Of a stretch of 64,000 bases of DNA, positions 56,811-64,000 are shown piece after piece (the stretch's first letter is position 1; every line of letters starts with the position of its first letter). Origin of the DNA: Streptomyces spinosus (lineage in GTDB: Bacteria; Actinomycetota; Actinomycetes; Streptomycetales; Streptomycetaceae); NCBI RefSeq assembly GCF_020400655.1, contig NZ_JAINRC010000021.1:103853-167852 (forward strand), read 5' to 3'. A program made the translations under genes and the position numbers. Under the pieces are notes generated by a model. That model was not told where the DNA came from. It saw nothing but the letters and a program-made list of their open reading frames with translations, and searched no databases.

Positions 56811-57766
56811 GACGTCACCAGCCGGCCGGTCGCCCTGATCCGCGGGTCCAGGACCGGGTACAGCAGGTCGACGCCGAGGTTCACCACGGCGAAGACGAAC
56901 GACGCGAGGACGACCACCCCCTGGACGACGGGCAGGTCCTGGGTGGCGACGGCGGCCTGGGTGATCCGGCCCATGCCGGGCCGGGAGAAGACGGTCTCCA
57001 CCACGACCGCACCGCCGATGAGGTAGCCCACCAGGAGGCCGACGACTGTCACCGCCGGGATGGCCGCGTTGCGCAGCCCGTGCCCGAGGAGCAGCCGGGC
57101 CCGGCCCGCGCCGGTGGCGCGGACCGTGTCGGCGTACGGCTCCCGCAGGACGGTGTGCAGGCTCTTGCCGAGCACCTGGGCCACCAGCGCCGCCCCCGGG
57201 ATGGCCAGGGTGCAGGCGGGCAGGACGAGTCCGGCCACCCCGGTGCCGCCCAGCGACGGGAAGAGGTGCCATCTGACCGACAGCAGCTGGATCAGCAGCA
57301 GTCCGACCGCGAACGACGGCAGCGAGACGGCGAACGCGGGGAGGGAGCGCAGCAGTTGCCGTACCGCCGGGGAGACGGCGAGGTGGGCGGAGACCGCCAG
57401 CGCGGACCCGGCCGTCAACGCGAGCGCCAGGGCGGTGCCGCCGAGTGCCAGCGTGGACGGCAACGCGTCGGCGATCATGCGGGTGACGGGCTGCCCGGTC
57501 TGCAGCGACGCGCCGAGGTCACCGTGGAGGGCGTCCAGGAGAGCGTGGCCGTACTGCACCGGAAGCGGCCGGTCCAGGCCGAGTTCGGCCTTGGCCCGGG
57601 CGATGTCCCGCGGGCTGAGGGTGTCGAACCCGCCGCGTCCGCTCAGCATGAGCGCGACGGGGTCGCCCGGCAGCAGCCGCAGGGCGGCGAAGGCGAGGGT
57701 GAACGCCGCCCAGACGACGAACACCGCGCGCAGCACACGTCCCGCCAGGTACCGCGCGGGGGTCAT
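56807..57766 (-). CDS. ABC permease, DppB type
   Basis: The 319-residue protein has the DppB layout: RLLPGDPVALML after the first segment, LGASLQTGQPV and the EAA loop YADTVRATGAGRARLLLGHG. ATG 57766 begins the permease block 49 bases after the binding-protein gene. Confidence 0.92.
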   Translation of the reverse strand: MTPARYLAGRVLRAVFVVWAAFTLAFAALRLLPGDPVALMLSGRGGFDTLSPRDIARAKAELGLDRPLPVQYGHALLDALHGDLGASLQTGQPVTRMIADALPSTLALGGTALALALTAGSALAVSAHLAVSPAVRQLLRSLPAFAVSLPSFAVGLLLIQLLSVRWHLFPSLGGTGVAGLVLPACTLAIPGAALVAQVLGKSLHTVLREPYADTVRATGAGRARLLLGHGLRNAAIPAVTVVGLLVGYLIGGAVVVETVFSRPGMGRITQAAVATQDLPVVQGVVVLASFVFAVVNLGVDLLYPVLDPRIRATGRLVTS

Positions 57767-57815
57767 GGCGCACCGCCCGGTCCGGTGCCGGCCTTGTGTG
57801 GGGCTCGCACCGGCA

Positions 57816-59438
57816 TCACCCGAGCCACGCGTCGTGGAGGTTCAGCCGGGTCGACGCGTCCAGGGTCAGCCCGTGCACCTGGTCGGACACGCCGTGCACC
57901 AGGGAGCCCTCGTACAGCGGGACGGTGTCCGCGTGGTCGAGGATCCAGTCGGTGGCCCTGGTGACGGCCTCGCGGCGGGCCTTGTCGTCGGTCGCGGACG
58001 CCTGCTGCTCCAGGTAGGTGTCGAGCCGGCTCGCCGGCAGGTGCCAGAGGTTGGAGCCCTTGGAGTAGAAGATGTTGCGCAGCACGTCGGGGTCGGCCCG
58101 GGTCACGGCGACCGCGGTGATGTCGAACTGCCCCTTCTGCTGCTGCTCGACGTAGGCGGCGGGCTGGACGGCCTTGAGCCTGACCTCCACGCCCAGCTTG
58201 CGCAGCTGCTGCTGGACGTACTCGTCCACCGGCGGCATCGGGGCGGGGATCAGCCAGGTCAGGGTGAGCCGCTTGCCGTTCCTGGCCCGGATGCCGCCCT
58301 CGCCCTTCTTCCATCCCGCCTCGTCCAGCAACCGCGCGGCGCCGTCCGGGTCGTAGCCCAGCTTGTCGCTGTCGTCGGTGTAGTAGGGGGTGGTGGAGGC
58401 CAGGATGCTGGTGGCGGGTTTGTACGAGGAGTTGAAGACGGTGTCGACGAGCTGCTCGCGGTCGATGCCCACCAGCAGCGCCTTGCGCACCTTCTCGTCG
58501 GCGAGGGCGCCGACGTGGTTCAGGGAGAGCGGGGGCACCAGTCCGGGGGCGGGCTTGGACAGCAGGTGGAAGCCGTTGCCCTGGAACTGCGCCTGGTCGG
58601 TGGGCTGGACGCTCTTGGCGACCTGGACCTGTCCGGAGCTGAGGGCGCTGGTGCGGGCGCCCGCCTCGGAGACGAAGGTGAACTTCACCTCCTCGAGGTG
58701 GCCCGCGCCCCGGTTGTCGTCCAGCGAGGACGGCCAGGCGTAGTCCTTGCGCCGTTTGAGGACGACTTCCTGGTTGGCGGTGTAGTGGTCCAGTACGTAC
58801 GGGCCGGAGCCGTGGAACTGGCCGCGGCAGCGCTGGGCGTTGGACTTCTCGAAGGTGGCCGGTGACAGGATGCCCAGACCGACGCCCGAGCTGGCTTGCA
58901 GGAACTGCGCGTTGGGCGCGTCGAACCGGACGGTGAAGGTGTGCGCGTCCCTGACGGTGGTGCCCTGGTAGCCGCGTAGGTAGGCGGGGGCGCCGTTGGC
59001 GGGCTGTTTGATCAGGTTGTCGAAGGTGAGCTTCACGGCCTTGGCGTCGACGGGCGCGCCGTCGCTGAAGGTGGCGCCGTCGCGCAGGACGAAGGTGAAG
59101 TCGCGGCCGTCGGTGCTCCGCTTCCAGGACTTGGCGAGCCACGGCACGATCCTGCCGGTCCTGGGGTCCTGGTCGGTGAGGGTGTCGACCATGGAGCGGG
59201 TGATGTCCACGGCGGCCAGTTGCCCGGTCTGCTGCGGGTCGAGGCAGGCGGGGTCGGCCTCCGCGCCGACCACCAGGGTGCCGCCGTCGCGCGGTGCGCC
59301 GGCCGCCCCGCCGGCCGAGGTGCCGGAGCCGTCCCCGGAACAGGCGGTGGCGGTGAGCGCCAGCGCGAGCAGCGCGAGTGCCGCCGGGCGGAGGGGCAGC
59401 CGGTCGAAGTGGCTCGGACCGGTTCGGCTTCTGGACAT
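57816..59438 (-). CDS. Dipeptide-type ABC substrate-binding lipoprotein
   Basis: The 540-residue protein has a lipoprotein signal (LLALALTATACS, lipid on Cys33) and the SBP_bac_5 fold of oligopeptide/nickel-binding proteins: LVVGAEADPACLDPQQTGQL, VPWLAKSWKRSTDGRDFTFVLRDGATFSDG. The cargo is not indicated by sequence. It is the first gene of a six-gene operon ending in the PPOX gene. ATG at 59438 follows AAAGGG. Short direct repeats lie upstream (59525-59613). Confidence 0.92.
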   Translation of the reverse strand: MSRSRTGPSHFDRLPLRPAALALLALALTATACSGDGSGTSAGGAAGAPRDGGTLVVGAEADPACLDPQQTGQLAAVDITRSMVDTLTDQDPRTGRIVPWLAKSWKRSTDGRDFTFVLRDGATFSDGAPVDAKAVKLTFDNLIKQPANGAPAYLRGYQGTTVRDAHTFTVRFDAPNAQFLQASSGVGLGILSPATFEKSNAQRCRGQFHGSGPYVLDHYTANQEVVLKRRKDYAWPSSLDDNRGAGHLEEVKFTFVSEAGARTSALSSGQVQVAKSVQPTDQAQFQGNGFHLLSKPAPGLVPPLSLNHVGALADEKVRKALLVGIDREQLVDTVFNSSYKPATSILASTTPYYTDDSDKLGYDPDGAARLLDEAGWKKGEGGIRARNGKRLTLTWLIPAPMPPVDEYVQQQLRKLGVEVRLKAVQPAAYVEQQQKGQFDITAVAVTRADPDVLRNIFYSKGSNLWHLPASRLDTYLEQQASATDDKARREAVTRATDWILDHADTVPLYEGSLVHGVSDQVHGLTLDASTRLNLHDAWLG

Positions 59439-59711
59439 CCAAGGCCCTTTCTGGGACGTACTGACGTGCGGCGCACGCCTGCGGCGCCGCCCGGGTCGAG
59501 CGGTGCCGCGGCGCACGCGGTGCAGGGACTCGCATGTGGGGGGACTCGCGTGGGGCTGTCACATGGCGCTCACGCGGGGACGTCGAGGGAGTGACGTGGG
59601 GACTGACGTGGGGGCTGGTGCGGGCGGGACGGCGCGGTGGCCGCCCGAGGAGGGCGCGGCGGCCGGGGAGGCGGGTGATGCGGCGGGATGGACCGTCCGG
59701 TAAGGGGTGTG
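59439..59711. other. Promoter region of the ABC/LLM operon
   Basis: The 273 bases contain GGGACTCGC repeated at 59525 and 59541 (16-base period) and GACGTGGGG at 59593 and 59605 (12-base period). No gene is supported. Confidence 0.5.
59525..59613. repeat. Short direct repeats upstream of the substrate-binding protein gene
   Basis: Two adjacent pairs of direct repeats (GGGACTCGC at 59525/59541, GACGTGGGG at 59593/59605) lie 87-175 bases before the ATG. They may be sites for an operon regulator; none is encoded next to them. Confidence 0.5.
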
Positions 59712-60632
59712 TCAGCCCCGTTCCTTGGCCACGGCTTCGCGTACGGCCGGGACGATCTCCTGCGTCCAGCGTTCCAGGCCCTTCGCGCGGGAGGGATCGC
59801 CCGCCGCGAAGAACACGAAACCGGAGGCCCCGTGCTCCAGCACCGCTTCGGTCAGTTCGTCGATCCACTGCTGGACGGAGCCGCCGGTCCACCGTCCGCT
59901 CTCGTCCCGTGGCGCGTCGACGGGCCGGTCGGTGATGCGGACCGGCAGGTTGAAGACGGTGGCGATGTCCGCCGGGTCACGGCCGGCGGCGACGGCGGCC
60001 TCCTCGACGATCCGCCGCGAGGCCTGGTAGCGGGGGCTGTGCCAGTCGGCCGCGTTGCCGGGTATCCAGCCGTCGGCCCGGCGGCCGGTGACGGCCAGCG
60101 ACTTGGGCCCGACCGAGCCGGTCCACACCGGCGGAGCCGGCACGGGGGCCGGGTCGAGCGCCTCCACCCGGGTGAACTCGCCCTCGACGGTGACGGGCGC
60201 GCCGCCGCCGGACAGCGACCTGACCAGGCCGATGGCCTCCTCCAGGGCGCGCACGGCGGCGGCCGGTTCCAGCCGGGGCACACCGAACCTCACGATGTCG
60301 TCCCAGTAACCGCCGGCTCCGATGCCGAGGACGACACGGCCCTGGGCGAGCGCGGAGAGCGTGCTGAGCGTGCGCGCCAGCAGGGGTACCGGCCGGGTCG
60401 GCAGATTGGTGACGGTGACGACACCCGTGATGGCGCGGGTGCGGCCGAGGAGCAGTCCCAGGGCGGCGTACGCTTCCAGCCGGCTGCCGTAGTAGGGGTG
60501 GTCGGACACGGCGAAGAAGTCGAGTCCGGCGCGGTCGGCGTGCTCCACCCCGCGCACGATCTCGTCGGCCTCGGCGAGGGTCGAGCCGGGGCCGTATCCG
60601 AACCACAGTTTGCGTGCGAGCCGTTCTGGCAT
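59712..60632 (-). CDS. F420-dependent luciferase-like oxidoreductase
   Basis: The 306-residue protein resembles F420-dependent LLM enzymes: FFAVSDHPYYGSRLEAY, GVVTVTNLPTRPVPLLA, GRVVLGIGAGGYWDDIV and VWTGSVGPKSLAVTG. It shares the SDHPY and GAGGYWDDI motifs with the N-terminal half of the fusion protein at 49953, so the two are paralogues. It follows the methyltransferase gene by 90 bases on the same strand. The substrate is unknown. Confidence 0.9.
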   Translation of the reverse strand: MPERLARKLWFGYGPGSTLAEADEIVRGVEHADRAGLDFFAVSDHPYYGSRLEAYAALGLLLGRTRAITGVVTVTNLPTRPVPLLARTLSTLSALAQGRVVLGIGAGGYWDDIVRFGVPRLEPAAAVRALEEAIGLVRSLSGGGAPVTVEGEFTRVEALDPAPVPAPPVWTGSVGPKSLAVTGRRADGWIPGNAADWHSPRYQASRRIVEEAAVAAGRDPADIATVFNLPVRITDRPVDAPRDESGRWTGGSVQQWIDELTEAVLEHGASGFVFFAAGDPSRAKGLERWTQEIVPAVREAVAKERG

Positions 60633-60722
60633 GGCTGGTGCGTACCTCTTTCGCTGGACGGGTCAGGGACGTGGTGCCGGGTCAGCGGCCGGGAGCGTGC
60701 GCCGGCCGCCGGTGCGCGTGTG

Positions 60723-61745
60723 CTACGCCGGTACGGCCTCCACCACGCTGCAGTGGCCGCCGGGGACGATCCGCGTCAGCCGCAGGCCCGACTTCTCCAG
60801 CAGGACCTCGAACTCGCCCGCGGTGCGCTGCTTCCCGCCGGCGACGAGCAGCATGTCGAGGTCCATCAGGGAGACCGTGGGGGTCGGACGGGGCCGTTCC
60901 AGCAGGACGGCCTCGACCAGCAGCACCCGGCCGTCGTCGCCGAGCGCGGTACGGCAGTTGCGCAGGATGCGCCGGGAGAGTTCGTCGTCCCAGTCGTGGA
61001 TGATGTTGGACAGGACGTAGGCGTCGCCGCCGCCGGGCACCGTGTCGAAGAAGTCGCCGCCGACCAGCCGTACCCGGTCGCGCACTCCGGCGGCCCGCAG
61101 GGTGTCCTCGGCCTGGGACACGACCTCGGGCCGGTCGTAGAGGGTGCCGCTCACCCCCGGGTTGGCGTCGAGGACGGCGGCCAGGAGCGCGCCCCGGCCG
61201 CCGCCGACGTCGACCACGGTACGGAAGGCGCCGAAGTCGTAGGCCGCCACGACGGGGGCGATGATCCCCCGGGACGCCTCGGTCATGGCCTTGTCGAACA
61301 CGGTGAGGATGTCGGGGTGCTCGCCGAGGTAGTCCCAGACCGACGTGCCGTGCACGTCGGGGAAGGCGGTGCGGCCGGTGCGCACGGCGTCGGCCAGCCC
61401 CGTCCAGGCGTGGCGTTCGGCGGGCAGCCCGGTCCAGATCGCGAAGTTGCGCAGGGAGCCGGGGCTGTCCTCGCGCAGCGCCTGCCCCAGCTCTGTCAGG
61501 GCGAAGGCCTGGTCGTCGAGCTCTTCGAGGAGGCCGGCGTCGGCAGCGGTCCGCAGCAGCCGGTGGAGGCTGGGCGCGTGCGTCCCGGTGGCGGCGGCCA
61601 GGTCGTGGACGGAGCGCGGGCCGTCGGCCAGCGCGTCGGCGACGCCCAGCTCGGCGACCGCGCTCACGGCCTGGGCGAGCCAGCCGCCGGCGAGCAGGTT
61701 CAGGATGCGGGCGGGTGCGGGGAGCCGGGAGGTGTCTGACGGCAT
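60723..61745 (-). CDS. SAM-dependent O-methyltransferase (plant/PKS tailoring type)
   Basis: The 340-residue protein has an N-terminal dimerisation winged helix and a C-terminal SAM fold. VVDVGGGRGALLAAVL is motif I, GDFFDTVPGGGDAYVLSNII carries motif III, and the catalytic His is in NIIHDWDDE. Relatives such as TcmN/DnrK/CarB-type enzymes methylate hydroxyls of aromatic polyketides. ATG at 61745 follows AGGAGG. It is upstream of the LLM gene. Confidence 0.9.
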   Translation of the reverse strand: MPSDTSRLPAPARILNLLAGGWLAQAVSAVAELGVADALADGPRSVHDLAAATGTHAPSLHRLLRTAADAGLLEELDDQAFALTELGQALREDSPGSLRNFAIWTGLPAERHAWTGLADAVRTGRTAFPDVHGTSVWDYLGEHPDILTVFDKAMTEASRGIIAPVVAAYDFGAFRTVVDVGGGRGALLAAVLDANPGVSGTLYDRPEVVSQAEDTLRAAGVRDRVRLVGGDFFDTVPGGGDAYVLSNIIHDWDDELSRRILRNCRTALGDDGRVLLVEAVLLERPRPTPTVSLMDLDMLLVAGGKQRTAGEFEVLLEKSGLRLTRIVPGGHCSVVEAVPA

Positions 61746-61847
61746 GACGAACTTCCTCCTGAGTACCGGATGAGCGGACCGGGACGCACCCGACGGGTCC
61801 CACCTGAAGCCTCTTCGCTGCGGGTGGCCCGTTCAAGGCGGTCCTGT

Positions 61848-61878
61848 GTCAGGTTTTGGTGAACTCGCGTCAGGTTTT
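61848..61878. promoter_or_regulatory. GTCAGGTTTT direct repeats
   Basis: GTCAGGTTTT occurs at 61848-61857 and 61869-61878, 21 bases apart, in an AT-rich stretch about 100 bases upstream of the methyltransferase start. The spacing of about two helical turns resembles SARP-type activator sites. No SARP gene is visible in the window. Confidence 0.5.
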
Positions 61879-62000
61879 CGCAGAGCGGCCGGGCACGGCC
61901 GCGGTGGCGGCCGGCCGGGGTGGAGCGGCCGGGGTGGCGGCCGGTGGGGTCCCGGGTGAGGGGACCGCCGGCGGTGCCCCGGGGCGGTGGGGTGGAGCGG

Positions 62001-62504
62001 TCAGTGGCCGGCCCTGGTCAGCGGACCACTGCCCGCGTGCCAGACGAGGCCGAAGACGAAGCGGCGCAGCCGCCAGCCGTCCGGGGTGCGTACGGCCTCG
62101 GCCTCGTAGTGGCCGCCGATGTCGAAGTGCGCACCGGGTTCCGCGGCCCGTTCGACGTGGACGGCCGTGAGGTGGGCCCGGATGAGGGCGCGGTCACCGT
62201 CGATGTCGACGGCGTAGTTGGTTCCCTGGTGGTGGGTCCGCTCGAAGGTGGTGCGGGCCAGCTGCTGGAACCGGGCGAGTCCGGCGCTCCCCTGGTACTC
62301 GCCCATCGGGAAGACCAGGTGGGCGTCCTCGGTGAACACCGAGCCGAACCAGTCGTCGCGGTCCCGGTCGTGGTCGAGGTGGGCGAGGTAGCGGTCGGCC
62401 AGGGCGGTCAGTTCGGCGCGGTCGGTGAGCAGCCGCACCTGGCCGCGCAGCTCCCGCAGTTCCTCGGTCAGGGAGGTGGAGGCGGGGGCGGAGGTGGTGG
62501 ACAT
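62001..62504 (-). CDS. SnoaL-like (NTF2-fold) protein
   Basis: The 167-residue protein is a SnoaL_4/NTF2-like fold. A coiled leader is followed by RAELTALADRYLAHLDHDRDRDDWFGSVFTEDAHLVFP and the strand HFDIGGHYEAEAVRTPDGWRLRRF. Family members are polyketide cyclases, hydroxylases or dehydratase-like proteins. ATG 62504 has GAAGG upstream. It is 66 bases from the hydrolase gene on the same strand. The substrate is unknown. Confidence 0.85.
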   Translation of the reverse strand: MSTTSAPASTSLTEELRELRGQVRLLTDRAELTALADRYLAHLDHDRDRDDWFGSVFTEDAHLVFPMGEYQGSAGLARFQQLARTTFERTHHQGTNYAVDIDGDRALIRAHLTAVHVERAAEPGAHFDIGGHYEAEAVRTPDGWRLRRFVFGLVWHAGSGPLTRAGH

Positions 62505-62570
62505 GGCGTTCCCTTCCGGTGGGGCGGGCTCGGGTGTCTGCGGGCGGTACGACGGTGTGCGGTACGGCAG

Positions 62571-63473
62571 TCAGCGCGGTGCGGAACCGGTCACGCAGTC
62601 CTCCAGGAAGGCCAGGGCGCGCAGGTGGTAGGGGCGGGCCGCCCAGCCCAGGCTGATGTTGTGGCCCGCGGCCGGCTGCCGCTCCACCAGGACGCGGGGG
62701 GAGCCGGTGAACCGGGCCGCCAGGTCGGTCAGGTCCTGCGCGCCGTGCCGCCACCAGCGCTCGTGCTCGGCGAAGGTCAGCCGCACCGGGACTCTGACGA
62801 GCGGCGCGATCCGGTCGAAGTAGCGGGGCCAGTGCGGGAGTTCGGCCGCCTCCTGGGAGGGCACCGGCGCCGTCAGTGCCTCGCACGCCCTGAACGTGCC
62901 CGGGGGGTAGAGGCCGAGCGGCCCCCAGTACCGGGTCCATGCCGGGGCCCCGTGGTGCGCCCGCGCAGGGGTGAGCGGTACGGCGGGGCGGTGACCGCAC
63001 CCGGAGACGTCCAGGCCGAGTACCCCGAGTCCGTCGGCGGCGGCCCGCAGGACGAGTTTTCCGCCGAAGGAGTGGCCGAGCAGAAACAGTCCCGCGCCGG
63101 CCGGGTGACGGGCCGTGAAGTCGTCGAGGGCCGCCCGCAGCAGTACGGACTGCGTGGCCAGCGGCAGCCCGGCGGGCAGCTGGGCCGCCGACCGGCCGTA
63201 ACCGGGGCGGTCGACGGCGAGCACGGAGCAGCCGAGCCGGGCCCCGAGCGTCAGCAGGGACACGTCCGGATGGGCCTGCCCGTCGAAGTAGCCCGCGCGC
63301 AGACCGCCTCCGTGAACGGCGACGACGGTCGCCCGCGGCGCTCCGCGCGCGGGTTCGCTCAGCAGGGCGGACAGGACCGTGCCGGCCGCGTCCAGCTCGA
63401 TGCGGCGCACGCCCTTGGACACGGGTGCCGGTGCCGTCGTCGCCCGGCCGGCGGCGACGGTCGCCCGGCTCAC
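62571..63473 (-). CDS. Alpha/beta hydrolase
   Basis: The 300-residue protein has VVAVHGGGLRAGYFDG (oxyanion loop), VLAVDRPGYGRS, the nucleophile in LFLLGHSFGGKL and the His in VERQPAAGHNISLG. It may be a thioesterase or esterase in the tailoring cluster. GTG at 63473 is preceded by GGGGGAG and overlaps the stop of the frame 63470-64000 (GTGA), which supports both the start and a coupled upstream gene. The longer frame to 63536 is Arg-rich and was rejected. Confidence 0.85.
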   Translation of the reverse strand: MSRATVAAGRATTAPAPVSKGVRRIELDAAGTVLSALLSEPARGAPRATVVAVHGGGLRAGYFDGQAHPDVSLLTLGARLGCSVLAVDRPGYGRSAAQLPAGLPLATQSVLLRAALDDFTARHPAGAGLFLLGHSFGGKLVLRAAADGLGVLGLDVSGCGHRPAVPLTPARAHHGAPAWTRYWGPLGLYPPGTFRACEALTAPVPSQEAAELPHWPRYFDRIAPLVRVPVRLTFAEHERWWRHGAQDLTDLAARFTGSPRVLVERQPAAGHNISLGWAARPYHLRALAFLEDCVTGSAPR

Positions 63474-64000
63474 GCCGCTCCCCCGGCGGCGGCCGTCCCG
63501 GGGGCCGGTACGCCGCCCCCGGGTCTGCCCGGCCACGGCCGGACGGATCGGCCGGCCGGGCGGGGCCCGGGCGTGCCGGTCCGGTCGCCCCCGGCGGCGG
63601 CGAGCCGCCCGGCGCCTTCGCCGCCGCCCGCGTCGGCCGCGCCGATGTTCCCGGCCCAGGGCACCAGCCCGCCGGGCAGGGCCGGGAGCACGGGGCCGCG
63701 GCCGGAGCCGCCGCCCGACGCCGTGTGCCCCGTGCCGACCGGCCGCTCCCGTCCGGTGCCCCCGCCCGGAACGGGGCGCGGGGCACCTCCGGCGGGCCGG
63801 TCGCCGCTCCGGACGGCACGCGTGCCCGCGCTCGCGCCCCGCGGGGAACGCGTCCCCTCGCCCGCGCGCCGAACGGCCGGCGTGACCTCGTCGGCACGCC
63901 CGCCGGAGCCGGGGCCCGCGCCGGCAGGCCGTCCCCCGCCCTGGACGGAACGTCCGCCCCCGTCAGCGGGCCGGTAGGGCCGCGTCTCCTCATCGGCACA
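63470..64000 (-). CDS. 3-prime part of a Gly/Ala/Pro/Arg-rich gene, cut by the window edge
   Basis: The minus-strand frame is open from the window edge to TGA at 63470, where the stop overlaps the GTG of the hydrolase. I can see about 176 residues. They are low-complexity, rich in Gly, Ala, Pro and Arg, with short ordered-looking parts such as LPALPGGLVPWAGNIGAAD. The coupling overlap is the best evidence for coding. In this very GC-rich sequence other frames are also open, so a non-coding explanation cannot be excluded. It is probably the disordered C-terminus of a larger protein. Confidence 0.4.
   Translation of the reverse strand, partial: CADEETRPYRPADGGGRSVQGGGRPAGAGPGSGGRADEVTPAVRRAGEGTRSPRGASAGTRAVRSGDRPAGGAPRPVPGGGTGRERPVGTGHTASGGGSGRGPVLPALPGGLVPWAGNIGAADAGGGEGAGRLAAAGGDRTGTPGPRPAGRSVRPWPGRPGGGVPAPGTAAAGGAA

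Noticed and set aside
61920..63977. 685-codon plus-strand open frame
   Set aside because: It is antisense to the SnoaL-like and hydrolase genes, which have clear motifs and ribosome binding sites.
1..64000. tRNA genes, rRNA genes, insertion sequences and attachment sites
   Set aside because: None was recognised: no cloverleaf-like sequences with a TTC-loop consensus were noticed, and no transposase or integrase protein is encoded.

Overview
The window is very GC-rich DNA (above 70% by eye) with dense gene packing, GTG/TTG starts, ATGA and GTGA stop-start overlaps, a WhiB-like protein, a Ku protein with a lysine-rich tail, F420/flavin luciferase-like oxidoreductases and a large LuxR-type regulator carrying three rare TTA codons. 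Together these point to a Streptomyces or close relative, probably an accessory or arm-proximal part of the chromosome. No rRNA, tRNA, CRISPR array, transposase or prophage was seen.

Left part (1-3.6 kb): a LysR regulator preceded by a perfect palindrome, a secreted DUF4142-like protein, and a divergent MFS exporter/HxlR regulator pair. From 3.6 to 16.6 kb lies what I consider the most unusual locus. A leftward, fully overlapping operon holds a cobalamin-binding radical SAM enzyme, a previously hidden 89-codon ORF, an MFS exporter and a 430-residue protein of unknown family. A rightward set holds an S-adenosylhomocysteine-hydrolase-like dehydrogenase, two Gfo/Idh/MocA oxidoreductases and a LAL-type LuxR regulator. 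Between the two operons is an inverted duplication of about 0.9 kb. Each arm carries a copy of the promoter/leader of the SAHH-like gene and a short ORF whose conserved start encodes MKI(V/A)LR(I/L)PSPYGPYDPL.

Middle part (16.7-44 kb) is a series of small modules. They include Ku; a secreted protein; MarR and an Old Yellow Enzyme; a WhiB-like protein; a DUF6191-like membrane protein; and an HETGH zinc peptidase convergent with a HAD-like protein. A LacI-controlled operon encodes a polyamine-type ABC importer plus FrlB-like deglycase and FrlD-like kinase, so it probably imports and degrades Amadori (fructosamine) compounds. It is followed by a LysR-controlled pcaF-pcaI-pcaJ set for the last steps of the beta-ketoadipate pathway. 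An RsbQ-RsbP-RsbV-like stress/energy-sensing cassette follows, then two zinc-free quinone-oxidoreductase-type MDR enzymes, a TetR regulator with tandem sites, and a bile-acid-symporter-family transporter.

Right part (44-64 kb): an OmpR-type regulator; a RdmE/PgaE-like FAD hydroxylase; an SDR; a MarR/MFS pair; a luciferase-hemerythrin fusion protein; and a sulfurtransferase. A long leftward operon encodes a dipeptide-type ABC importer together with a luciferase-like monooxygenase and an F420/FMN PPOX protein. The right edge has another luciferase-like enzyme, an O-methyltransferase, a SnoaL-like protein, an alpha/beta hydrolase and the 3-prime part of a further gene that runs off the window. 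The tailoring-type enzymes at both ends of this part look like pieces of secondary metabolism, but no polyketide synthase, NRPS or other core enzyme is visible inside the window.
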